A stretch of 11,764 nt of DNA from Coriobacteriales bacterium (GCA_031274985.1 JAISPK010000015.1:1-11764); one strand, 5' to 3'; positions 1 through 6,208 are shown, counted from the stretch's first letter. Program-made: numbers and translations. Notes: a model not told the origin generated them from the letters alone.

Positions 1-333
1 AATATCTACTGCAAGAATCTCTATCTCATCACCGGAAACCACGACAAGGACTGGACAGGCTCTGCGCTCTTTAAGGAAGTGCGCGATTACAAGGTACTCA
101 AGCTCGATACCGGGCTGAAGCTGGTGATGTTCCACTATCCAATAATGGACTGGCAAGGCAAGGGTCATGAGAAAAACTGCCGTCAGTCTATTCACCTGCA
201 TGGTCACGTCCACAACATTGGGTCGCATAAAAACCTTACTAACTTCATCAGCGGGGTCTACCGTTATGACGTAGGGGTTGACGCCAACGACTTTAAGCCG
301 GTCTCACTCGATGAGATTCTGGCGTTGCAGTAA
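1..333 (+). CDS. Metallophosphoesterase, 3' part (5' end outside window)
   Basis: This is the C-terminal 110 residues of a calcineurin-like metallophosphoesterase; the reading frame is open from base 1 and the start lies upstream of the window. Visible family motifs are 'ITGNHDKDW' near the beginning (the GNHD block, metal-binding Asn and catalytic His), 'MFHYPIMDW' (a metal-binding His) and 'HLHGHVHN' (the GHxH block). The protein ends in 'VGVDANDFKPVSLDEIL', a C-terminal pattern typical of small single-domain phosphoesterases of roughly 170-180 residues in phages and bacteria. Such enzymes are soluble and use two metal ions to cleave phosphoester bonds; the substrate cannot be told from sequence. 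It is followed 16 bp later by a GTG ORF with a strong ribosome binding site (350-415), which suggests that another gene once followed in the same operon. The family call is secure and the specific role is unknown. Confidence 0.88.
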   Translation, partial: NIYCKNLYLITGNHDKDWTGSALFKEVRDYKVLKLDTGLKLVMFHYPIMDWQGKGHEKNCRQSIHLHGHVHNIGSHKNLTNFISGVYRYDVGVDANDFKPVSLDEILALQ

Positions 334-349
334 TTGATAGGAGCATCCT

Positions 350-415
350 GTGACCAAGGTATTATTTGTAGGCGACCTGCTCAAAAGACTATCAGATGCT
401 CATGCTTTACGATGA
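350..415 (+). pseudogene. 21-codon ORF with strong RBS; possible truncated gene start
   Basis: A GTG codon at 350 is preceded by AGGAG (339-343) at the ideal 6-nt spacing. It opens a frame reading VTKVLFVGDLLKRLSDAHAL, then R and TGA. The beginning looks like the first beta strand of a cytoplasmic enzyme ('KVLFVGD') and then stops abruptly. I infer that this is the 5' remnant of a gene that followed the phosphoesterase, cut by a recombination that brought in the PAP2 side. It could also be a real small peptide, or a coincidence. No continuation of a domain was recognised in any frame of 416-450. Confidence 0.35.
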
Positions 416-450
416 CCGATGCCGACAGGTCATTACCAATAAGGGCATCA

Positions 451-1119
451 TCATTTGCTGATTCTCGCGGCACCAGATACCCTGAGGATGGTGTCAACAA
501 GGAGCGCGACAAAGGTGCCGAGTATCAGCCCTCCGAGCACGTCGCCGGTGTAATGGACTCCCAGGTAAATGCGGCTGATCCCCACCAATAAAGCAACCAC
601 CACACAGACAGCTAATACCAGTGCACGAGCCTTTGCGCTTCTCTGCTGCCTGATAAAGACCAAAAAGATGGTCACCATGACCACCGTGCACGCAGTGGTG
701 TGTCCGCTGGGGAAGGAATATCCGCTTGCTGCTTGCAGCCAGAGCTCGCTCGGCCGCTCGCGGGCAATCAGTTCAATGAGGGCAAACATTGCGAGAATCC
801 CCCCAATTGAAGCAAGGGCAACGGAAATGCCATACGACAGACGTGTCGGGGGAATCAAGAGCAGCGCCGCAGCCACAACAACGATAACAAGAGTAGAGCC
901 ACCGCTTGTGATAATAAGCATAGCGCTGGTGAGCCAGGGAGTCATTATTTGCGTCAGAGCAGCATAGACTGAGGCCTCAACCCGGTAAAGAGCGCCACTT
1001 ATGACAAGGCCTGCTACCAGGCAAAAGAGGGCTGTCAGCAGCAGCAGGATCGAGAGGCGAAGTATTATTCTGCGCCTATCGAGGCCGAGCTTTTCTGTGT
1101 TTTTTCCTGTCGTGATCAC
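451..1119 (-). CDS. PAP2-family membrane phosphatase
   Basis: This is an integral membrane phosphatase of the PAP2 (type 2 phosphatidic acid phosphatase) superfamily, 222 residues, a normal length. About six hydrophobic segments are visible, roughly at residues 19-42, 50-72, 74-91, 97-118, 146-156 and 165-181, with a last one near 194-211. The catalytic motifs are motif 2 'FPSGH' (137-140, His140) and motif 3 'SR-x5-H-x3-D' (Ser182, Arg183, His189, Asp193). Motif 1 ends correctly in 'ARERP' (Arg122-Pro123), but the usual Lys seven residues before Arg122 is Ile115. Family members dephosphorylate phosphatidate, undecaprenyl pyrophosphate or related lipids at the outer membrane face; the substrate here is not determined. 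It starts at GTG 1119, with only a weak GAGG upstream. It is divergent from the glycosyltransferase at 1349, so a role in lipid-carrier recycling for that enzyme is possible but only inferred. Confidence 0.87.
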   Translation of the reverse strand: MITTGKNTEKLGLDRRRIILRLSILLLLTALFCLVAGLVISGALYRVEASVYAALTQIMTPWLTSAMLIITSGGSTLVIVVVAAALLLIPPTRLSYGISVALASIGGILAMFALIELIARERPSELWLQAASGYSFPSGHTTACTVVMVTIFLVFIRQQRSAKARALVLAVCVVVALLVGISRIYLGVHYTGDVLGGLILGTFVALLVDTILRVSGAARISK

Positions 1120-1205
1120 TGGCGAAGGGCCTCATCTTTCCTGGGTTGATGGATTACTCAATGGTACAGCAGATACTCTGTCTTGCCCATGATAGTACTC
1201 AGCGG

Positions 1206-1246
1206 CTTTGAGCTGCAAGCGGGGAATGAACGAAAACTTTGAGCTG
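1206..1246. repeat. 10-bp direct repeat CTTTGAGCTG, 31 bp apart
   Basis: CTTTGAGCTG occurs at 1206-1215 and again at 1237-1246, a start-to-start distance of 31 bp (about three helical turns). Both copies lie between the divergent PAP2 and glycosyltransferase genes, where a regulator could act on either promoter. No regulator is identified and the repeat could be chance. Confidence 0.3.
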
Positions 1247-1306
1247 AAAAAATGGAATTTAGGAAAACTGTAGCAGAATAACAATACTGCAAAATATGTT
1301 CTTGTG

Positions 1307-1317
1307 TATACTATACT
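1307..1317 (+). promoter_or_regulatory. Candidate -10 region of the glycosyltransferase promoter
   Basis: Two overlapping TATACT hexamers (1307-1312 and 1312-1317) resemble a sigma-70-type -10 box 32-42 bp before the chosen ATG at 1349. The second overlaps a short inverted repeat, TACTA-tac-TAGTA (1309-1321). No good -35 hexamer is seen at 16-18 bp, so this is a weak call. The rest of 1120-1348 holds only the direct repeat listed separately; no RNA element was recognised. Confidence 0.35.
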
Positions 1318-1348
1318 AGTAGGGAGTTTAGTAAGAAAAGGTAGAGGG

Positions 1349-3655
1349 ATGAAGTCAACATCAGAATGCGAAAGTGCACATTTTGCCAACAGTAAAGATT
1401 CTGATGCAAAAAAGCTCAAAAACCCAAAAACTAGCAACAAGTCAAAAGATTATTTTTGTCAGGAGAATTTGCGTTGCCGCAGGGAGATACTGCTTTCGCA
1501 GTTTGGGGTTTTTGTGACGATAGTTGCCACCGTTATTTTTGCCGGGGAGCTAGTAAGCTGTATGACAGGCATCAAAGGGCAAATGCATCAATGGCCTATC
1601 TTTGAGGATACGCTGCTCTTGTTATTGGTATTGGGCTTAATCTACGGGAATCTGGTCTATCAGCTCACCCGTATCGGTTATTTTCGCCGTTTGCAGGTGC
1701 ATGCGCCTTTGGCGCGTCACAGGCAAGTACAGGAAGAAGTGCTTCCTTCACTCACTGTGTTGATTCCATCGTACAAAGAAGAACGGGAGGTCGTTTATCG
1801 CACGATGCTCTCGGCAGCGCTGCAAGAATATCCAGACAAGCGGATAGTATTGTGCATAGATAATCCGCCGGATCCAACGGATGAAGGCGATAGAGCGTTG
1901 TTGCAATCGGTACGACAGCTGTGCGCGGAGATACAAAAGCTGATGGACGGACCCGAGAAGCGGTTAGCGAGATTATTGCGGCTTTACGAGGAGCGCATGG
2001 CCAGTGGCGCCCGGAAAATCAACATGAGGGCAGAAGTACTGATGTTGCGTAATACCAACAACGCTGTTGGAAAATGGTTTAGGCAACAAGCTGCATTGCA
2101 CTCAGGAAATACACACAGCGACAGGCTGTTTATCGATCAAACATATATCAAACCATCAGGGAGGTATTTTGCTCGAGCCCGCCAGCTTGATGAGGTGTTA
2201 AGCAGCGGTGAGCCCTTGCCGTCCACGGACGAAATACTCAGCGAGTACAAACAGCTCGCTTCCCGCTTTAACGTGACCATGAGTTCTTTTGAGCGCAAAG
2301 CATTCATAAACCTGTCTCATGAATCCAACAAGGCGATGAACTTAAACAGCTACATAGGTTTGCTCGGTAAGTCATTGCGGGAGAGACGTGTGCCGGGCGG
2401 GCTTTTTTTGGAACCCTGCGCGCCTGAGTCAAGGGATGCGTTGACAATTGAGCCTGCTGATTACCTTATTACCCTGGATGCCGACAGCATTCTCTCCTCA
2501 GATTACGCCCGGCGACTTATTGAGTTTGCCCAGCAACCCGAAAACAGACGCTTAGCCATTATTCAGACACCATACAGCGCAGAGCCCAATCCGCCAACAA
2601 CGATTGAAAGGATTGCCGGGGCAACCACGGATATGCAATACATTATCCACCAGGGGTTCACGCATTATGGTGCAACGTTTTGGGTTGGAGCTAACGCGCT
2701 GATTCGCACTTCTGCGCTTGACGATATTTGCGTAATTGAAGAAGAGCGGGGCTATCCGATACGGCGCTATATTCAGGATCGTACCGTAATCGAGGATACA
2801 GAGTCGAGTATCGACTTAACCATCAGGGGATGGAAGCTCTACAATTACCCCGAGCGGCTTTCTTACAGCGCAACACCCGGAGATTACGGGGCGCTGCTTA
2901 TCCAGCGTCGGAGATGGGCCAACGGTGGTTTGATAATCCTCCCAAAGTTGCTTGGCTATCTACTTAACCGAAATTTTTTCAGTCGTGCTTCTGAGGGCTT
3001 TTTCAGAATCCATTATTTGATATCTATCGCAATAGTTAACATAGCCATACCGATTTTGTTGTTTTACCCCTTTGAGGAGCACATTAGAAACATATGGCTT
3101 CCGATGACGTGCGTGCCGTATTTTTTTCTCTACGGACGCGATTTGCTCAAAACAGGGTATCGTTTGTTTGATCTGTTCAGGGTATACGCGCTCAACTTAC
3201 TACTTATTCCAATAAATCTGGGGGGCGTATTCAAATCTATACAGCAACTCCTGACCCACGAAAAAACCCCTTTTAAGCGCACCCCAAAGGTGGCCGGAAG
3301 AACAGCGGCACCAAAGGCATATCTTCTGGTTACCATAGCGTTTATCCTTCTTCTCCTCGTGAGTTCCGTGATTGATATGTTGTATCTGAGGTGGTTCCAT
3401 GCTGCATTTGCACTCGCTAGCGCATTAATTTTTATTTACGCTTTTATTGTGTTTATAGGGCCAAAGGCTTTTTTGGAGGATACGTCTTGCTATTCATACT
3501 CAAAAGTTGATAATAAGGCTCTGACCAGAGTTGGCTCTGACAACAACGTAGGATACCCTGACCCCAAAGATCTCGCTGGCCATAAGCGAGCAACAACAGA
3601 CGGAGGGCCTCATCATGAAAAATCTCAAGCCGCTGACCATCTTGCATTCCAATGA
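1349..3655 (+). CDS. Membrane-embedded family 2 glycosyltransferase (cellulose-synthase-like)
   Basis: This is a processive-type GT2 enzyme of 768 residues that probably uses a nucleotide sugar to build or extend a polysaccharide at the membrane. Two N-terminal membrane segments (about 51-72 and 87-105) precede a cytosolic GT-A domain. That domain has 'VLIPSYKEE' (137-145), the first Asp in 'CIDNP' (Asp171), 'NKAMNLN' (327-333), the metal-binding 'LDADS' (Asp377/Asp379), 'EDT' (Asp483, likely base) and QRRRW (519-523). Then come about four C-terminal membrane segments (about 556-573, 583-597, 608-625, 657-705) and an 'FKRTPK' motif (642-647). Bacterial cellulose synthase BcsA has about 67 residues between the first Asp and DxD; here there are about 206, because of an inserted helical segment at about 186-320. 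I chose ATG 1349 because AAGG (1338-1341) sits 7 nt upstream; a GTG at 1304 would add 15 residues but has no ribosome binding site and overlaps the likely promoter. The base composition is more AT-rich than in the neighbouring core genes, which hints at acquisition. The product polymer is unknown. Confidence 0.85.
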   Translation: MKSTSECESAHFANSKDSDAKKLKNPKTSNKSKDYFCQENLRCRREILLSQFGVFVTIVATVIFAGELVSCMTGIKGQMHQWPIFEDTLLLLLVLGLIYGNLVYQLTRIGYFRRLQVHAPLARHRQVQEEVLPSLTVLIPSYKEEREVVYRTMLSAALQEYPDKRIVLCIDNPPDPTDEGDRALLQSVRQLCAEIQKLMDGPEKRLARLLRLYEERMASGARKINMRAEVLMLRNTNNAVGKWFRQQAALHSGNTHSDRLFIDQTYIKPSGRYFARARQLDEVLSSGEPLPSTDEILSEYKQLASRFNVTMSSFERKAFINLSHESNKAMNLNSYIGLLGKSLRERRVPGGLFLEPCAPESRDALTIEPADYLITLDADSILSSDYARRLIEFAQQPENRRLAIIQTPYSAEPNPPTTIERIAGATTDMQYIIHQGFTHYGATFWVGANALIRTSALDDICVIEEERGYPIRRYIQDRTVIEDTESSIDLTIRGWKLYNYPERLSYSATPGDYGALLIQRRRWANGGLIILPKLLGYLLNRNFFSRASEGFFRIHYLISIAIVNIAIPILLFYPFEEHIRNIWLPMTCVPYFFLYGRDLLKTGYRLFDLFRVYALNLLLIPINLGGVFKSIQQLLTHEKTPFKRTPKVAGRTAAPKAYLLVTIAFILLLLVSSVIDMLYLRWFHAAFALASALIFIYAFIVFIGPKAFLEDTSCYSYSKVDNKALTRVGSDNNVGYPDPKDLAGHKRATTDGGPHHEKSQAADHLAFQ
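3602..3607 (+). promoter_or_regulatory. Ribosome binding site of the nucleotidase, inside the glycosyltransferase gene
   Basis: GGAGGG lies 7 nt before ATG 3615 and fixes that start. It is read as codons in the last part of the glycosyltransferase frame, so the two genes are translationally close and the terminal residues of the glycosyltransferase come from ribosome-binding-site sequence. Confidence 0.8.
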
Positions 3656-5078
3656 CCTGCACGGCGATTTTATGGCAGAGGAGATAGACAAGGATCTTGC
3701 CGGGGGCGTCTCCCTCCTGAGCGGTTATGTGCAGCAGCAACGAAAAGAGGCTCCCAACCTCATCTATTGCATTGCAGGGGACATGCTTCAAGGGTCGCTC
3801 ATCGATGCCGAGTTCAAGGGCATCTCTACCATAGAGATCATGAACACTCTTGCCCCGGACGTGGTGACCCTGGGCAACCACGAGACCGACTACGGCCTCA
3901 CGCACCTGCTCTTCTTAGAGCGCTGCGCACGCTTTCCGATAGTCAACGCCAATATCTTCATCAAAAATCCGCTGACGCGTCTCTTTACCCCGCACAAATT
4001 CTTCAAGATCGACGGCATGCGCATCATGTTCATCGGCCTGATAACCGAAGAGGTCATGGCGAGCATTAAGTCCGATAACCTCATCAGCAGTTTAATCAAC
4101 GTCAACGACGCCGCCGCTGAAGTGGGGCGCATCTGTAACGCCTACCGCAACATCGATGTGGACTTTACCATTCTGCTCACCCACATAGGCTTTGAGGAGG
4201 ACAAAAGACTCGCCGCGCTGCTCGACCCCAACTGGGGAGTCGACCTCATCATCGGCGGGCACTCGCACACCATCCTTGAGGAGCCGGTCAAAATCAACAA
4301 CATCCTCATCACGCAGGCCGGCGTGGGCACCAAGCACCTCGGACGCTTTGATATTATCGTTAATACCGACTCCAACGACGTGCACTCCTTTAGCTGGCAA
4401 CTCCTGGATATCAACGAGAAAAACTGCCCCAAAGACGAGGCTATGGAACTCCTGCTCAGCTCTTATAAAGAACAGACGGATGAGAAGTACGGCCACGCGC
4501 TGAGCCGCCTGCGCCGTAAGTACACCCATCCGAGCCGCTATCAGGAGACCGAACTGGGCAACCTCTTTGCCGACGCCTTTGCTGCCCAGACCGGTGTTGA
4601 CCTGATGCTCTACGGCTCCGGCTCCATCCGCACCGAGACCATGCAACCGCTGGTTACCCTCGGCGTTTTGCTTGAGACCGTTCCCTTCAAGGGCAAACTC
4701 CATCAGCTCATTTTTACCGGCGCCCAGCTCAAGCAGGTCTGGCGGCATATCCTGCGCGAGGAGACCTTCCTGAGCGACCACACCGAATTCTTCCAGCTCT
4801 CGCACCGCCTGCGCATTGCCTGGTCAAGGGCTAAGCAGGATTTTGAGTGCTTTGAGTATGACGGCAAACCGGTGATCGACGATGCTACCTTCCTCGTGGG
4901 ACTCCAGAGTTTTCATCGCGACAATCTGGAGACTTCACTCGGCATCACGCTTGAAGAAGTGCTCGCCAACGGCTCTGAGGCCGTCATCGCCACTAATGAG
5001 CAGGACGTGATCATCGAGTACTTTTCGCAGCACAGCATGAATCGCTCAAGAGTAGACGGCCGCCTGACGGTGCTTTAA
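3615..5078 (+). CDS. Cytoplasmic 5'-nucleotidase / UDP-sugar hydrolase family protein (YunD-like)
   Basis: This is a two-domain 5'-nucleotidase of 487 residues. The N-terminal metallophosphoesterase domain (about 6-250) has 'HSNDLHGD' (11-18; metal ligands Asp14, His16), 'GDMLQGS' (55-61; Asp56), 'GNHETDYG' (87-94; Asn88 and the catalytic dyad His89/Asp92), 'THIG' (His190) and 'GGHSHT' (His216, His218). The C-terminal substrate-binding domain (about 305-487) starts at 'ETELGNLFADA', with 'YGSGSIRTE' in place of the common NSGGIR. Known relatives hydrolyse nucleoside monophosphates, UDP-sugars or cyclic nucleotides. Periplasmic UshA carries a signal peptide; this protein has none, so it probably acts in the cytoplasm like Bacillus YunD. 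It overlaps the glycosyltransferase gene by 41 bp, which would allow coupled expression, yet its codon use is richer in GC than that gene. Substrate preference cannot be read from the sequence. Confidence 0.88.
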   Translation: MKNLKPLTILHSNDLHGDFMAEEIDKDLAGGVSLLSGYVQQQRKEAPNLIYCIAGDMLQGSLIDAEFKGISTIEIMNTLAPDVVTLGNHETDYGLTHLLFLERCARFPIVNANIFIKNPLTRLFTPHKFFKIDGMRIMFIGLITEEVMASIKSDNLISSLINVNDAAAEVGRICNAYRNIDVDFTILLTHIGFEEDKRLAALLDPNWGVDLIIGGHSHTILEEPVKINNILITQAGVGTKHLGRFDIIVNTDSNDVHSFSWQLLDINEKNCPKDEAMELLLSSYKEQTDEKYGHALSRLRRKYTHPSRYQETELGNLFADAFAAQTGVDLMLYGSGSIRTETMQPLVTLGVLLETVPFKGKLHQLIFTGAQLKQVWRHILREETFLSDHTEFFQLSHRLRIAWSRAKQDFECFEYDGKPVIDDATFLVGLQSFHRDNLETSLGITLEEVLANGSEAVIATNEQDVIIEYFSQHSMNRSRVDGRLTVL

Positions 5079-5136
5079 CTAGGCACTAGAGTCACATTGC
5101 AAAAATCAAATATCTCAAGGCCACAAGTCCACCTTA

Positions 5137-5210
5137 TTTAAAAATGATTTGGAATCCATTTAGGTCGGTTTAAAAATAGTTTAGATTCGGTGGAGCGCCG
5201 GTTTAGAAAC
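5137..5210. repeat. Three phased AT-rich repeats upstream of the toxin-antitoxin operon
   Basis: TTTAAAAAT occurs at 5137-5145 and 5169-5177, and a variant TTTAGAAAC at 5202-5210, at start-to-start spacings of 32 and 33 bp (about three helical turns each). Copies 2 and 3 share the longer form CGGTTTA-A/G-AAA. They lie 70-143 bp before the toxin start and are candidate binding sites for the HigA-like repressor. TATAGT at 5217-5222 could be a -10 box just downstream, but there is no clear -35. The rest of 5079-5279 holds nothing else I recognise. Confidence 0.4.
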
Positions 5211-5279
5211 TCCCGCTATAGTCTCTGTTGTTGGCGGAAAACAGGTTGATACTTGATAGCGGATAGGATATCATATCTC

Positions 5280-5642
5280 ATGAAGAACCTAACTTTTGAT
5301 TGGATAAGACGATCGGATGGAACGAGTGAATTTATTGCATTCATGAATACTCTTCCGCAAAAAGATCAAGCCAAGCTCTATGCGATTATTTCTTTGACGG
5401 AAGAGCATGGTATCGAGATAGCTAAGAAGATGAAGTGGACAAAGAAGTTACGAGACGGTATTTGTGAGTTGCGCTCAAAACAAGGAAGTGACACCCAACG
5501 AGTCCTGTATTTCCATAATCAGGGTGAAGAGTACATAATTACACACGGATTCACAAAGAAGACTGACGTAGTTCCGGCACAAGAGATCGAACGATCAAGG
5601 AGAATGAGAGACGAGTATCTAAAGGATGAAGAAAATGAGTAG
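5280..5642 (+). CDS. HigB/RelE-family toxin (phage Gp49-like)
   Basis: This is the probable toxin of a type II toxin-antitoxin pair, 120 residues, the usual size for the Gp49-like HigB group of the RelE superfamily. These toxins are ribosome-dependent mRNA endonucleases. Family-like features are an N-terminal strand followed by 'EFIAFMNTLP', the central 'KKLRDGICELRSK' (56-67), then 'TQRVLYFHNQGEEYIITHGFTKKT' across 72-95 and 'PAQEIERSRRMRDEYL' near the C-terminus. Conserved basic and aromatic positions such as Lys56, Arg58, Arg65, Arg74, Tyr77 and Lys93 are present, so nothing suggests inactivation. I chose ATG 5280, with GGATAGG at 5261-5267 some 12 nt upstream; a TTG at 5253 would add nine residues that have no counterpart in the family. 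The stop overlaps the next gene by 8 bp, as expected for a cotranscribed toxin-first pair. AT-rich composition suggests horizontal arrival. Confidence 0.87.
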   Translation: MKNLTFDWIRRSDGTSEFIAFMNTLPQKDQAKLYAIISLTEEHGIEIAKKMKWTKKLRDGICELRSKQGSDTQRVLYFHNQGEEYIITHGFTKKTDVVPAQEIERSRRMRDEYLKDEENE

Positions 5643-5916
5643 CATAGATGATCTAATTCAAGTTGAATGTGATAAGAGCACAGAGTTTGCTGCGGAGTTT
5701 CGCAAAGAGAAAGAACGACTTAGTGCTGCAATTGCTTTGATGAAGCTTCGGGAAGAAGAAGGCATGACTCAGCGGCAGCTTGCTGTAGCCACTGGCAAGA
5801 CTCAGTCAACAATTGCAAGGATTGAAAACGGCAACATGAATCCTTCGGTTAAGCTGCTCAGCGAAATAGCCGATGCCCTCGGCAGAAAGCTTGAGTTCAC
5901 GTTTGCAAAAATGTGA
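5635..5916 (+). CDS. HigA/XRE-family antitoxin
   Basis: This is the probable antitoxin of 93 residues, a DNA-binding protein that neutralises the preceding toxin and likely represses the operon. A helix-turn-helix of the Cro/C1 (XRE) type spans about 44-83: 'GMTQRQLAVATGKTQSTIAR' covers the two key helices, followed by 'IENGNMNPSVKLLSEIADALG', the usual third and fourth helix pattern. The N-terminal 40 residues, rich in Lys and Glu, probably contact the toxin. ATG 5635 is preferred because AAAGG (5621-5625) lies 9 nt upstream; an in-frame ATG at 5626 directly abuts this site and would be poorly used. The start sits inside the last codons of the toxin gene. In most HigBA loci the toxin gene also comes first. 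Confidence 0.88.
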   Translation: MSSIDDLIQVECDKSTEFAAEFRKEKERLSAAIALMKLREEEGMTQRQLAVATGKTQSTIARIENGNMNPSVKLLSEIADALGRKLEFTFAKM

Positions 5917-5939
5917 TTCTTGCTTCAATAAACGACACT

Positions 5940-5977
5940 AAAAAACCGCGGCTGCCAGCAAGCAGTCGCGGTTTTGT
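5940..5977 (+). terminator. Strong hairpin terminator, probably bidirectional
   Basis: A 14-bp stem (5942-5955 with 5962-5975, one G-T pair) with a 6-nt loop is flanked by A6 on the left and TTTT on the right. In RNA it gives a GC-rich stem followed by a U run on both strands. It lies 23 bp after the antitoxin stop, so it ends the toxin-antitoxin transcript. Read on the minus strand it would also end the NfeD-stomatin transcript after it passes through the repeat island. Confidence 0.88.
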
Positions 5978-5989
5978 TGACGGGTGAGG

Positions 5990-6018
5990 AAGATCCTTCG
6001 GCTTCGCCTCAGGATGAC
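5990..6018 (+). repeat. Intergenic palindromic repeat, left copy
   Basis: A 29-bp sequence beginning AAGATCCTTCGG and ending TCAGGATGAC. It folds on itself: ATCCT (5993-5997) pairs with AGGAT (6011-6015), and GGC pairs with GCC around a TTC loop. Sequences of this style are common multi-copy intergenic repeats in many bacterial genomes. A partner in opposite orientation lies at 6177-6208. Confidence 0.75.
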
Positions 6019-6063
6019 AAAAGGGGGCGCTCAGGATGACAGAGGGGGGCGCTCAGGATGACA
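6008..6063 (+). repeat. 22-bp tandem repeat, two full units plus a partial third
   Basis: CTCAGGATGACA recurs at 6008-6019, 6030-6041 and 6052-6063, an exact 22-bp period; the connecting segment is a G-rich run ending in GCG. The unit is the right half of the 5990 repeat, so the array seems to have grown by duplication of that half. Non-coding. Confidence 0.85.
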
Positions 6064-6071
6064 AGGTATGG

Positions 6072-6091
6072 GTTCCCGCCTTCGCGGGAAC
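6072..6091. repeat. Perfect hairpin repeat GTTCCCGC-CTTC-GCGGGAAC
   Basis: An 8-bp perfect inverted repeat with a 4-nt loop. This belongs to the widespread '(T/G)TTCCCGCCTTCGCGGGAA' type of intergenic repeat, often followed by GAC as it is here. It can form a stable cruciform or RNA stem. There is no U-tract, so it is not a standard terminator; it may protect the 3' end of the stomatin mRNA (inference). Confidence 0.8.
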
Positions 6092-6169
6092 GACAGAGGG
6101 TTACGCGGGAACGACAGAGGGTTACACGGGAACGACAGAGGGTTACACGGGAACGACAGAGGGTGACAC
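6086..6169 (+). repeat. 21-bp tandem repeat, four units
   Basis: Four consecutive 21-bp units start at 6086, 6107, 6128 and 6149, each beginning GGGAACGACAGAGGGT. Units 2 and 3 are identical; unit 1 differs at one base near its end, and unit 4 at one base (TGACAC for TTACAC). The first unit includes the right arm of the hairpin at 6072-6091, so the array was seeded from it. The period is a multiple of three, which keeps frames open and creates false ORFs on both strands (minus: repeated VTLCRSR). Confidence 0.92.
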
Positions 6170-6176
6170 TCACCCT

Positions 6177-6208
6177 GTCATTCTGAGGGCGCAAGCCCGA
6201 AGAATCTT
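6177..6208 (-). repeat. Intergenic palindromic repeat, right copy in inverted orientation
   Basis: Read on the minus strand, this 32-bp segment begins AAGATTCTTCGGG and ends CTCAGAATGAC, clearly the same element as 5990-6018 with small changes. It directly abuts the stomatin stop codon, and the first two bases of the repeat form the AA of that TAA. A 7-bp palindrome, AGGGTGA-cac-TCACCCT (6160-6176), sits at its inner edge. Confidence 0.75.

Noticed and set aside
334..591. 85-residue plus-strand ORF starting TTG 334
   Set aside because: Mostly antisense to the 3' end of PAP2, with low-complexity composition. The better start signal nearby (GTG 350) is in another frame.
1120..1348. Cyclic-di-GMP riboswitch or other leader RNA before the glycosyltransferase
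   Set aside because: Considered because such enzymes are often c-di-GMP controlled, but the conserved GEMM core and paired stems could not be found. The candidate promoter also leaves only about a 30-nt leader.
4092..4805. 237-residue minus-strand ORF inside the nucleotidase gene
   Set aside because: Antisense shadow of a gene with complete catalytic motifs; repetitive Val/Gly/Glu composition typical of GC-biased mirror frames.
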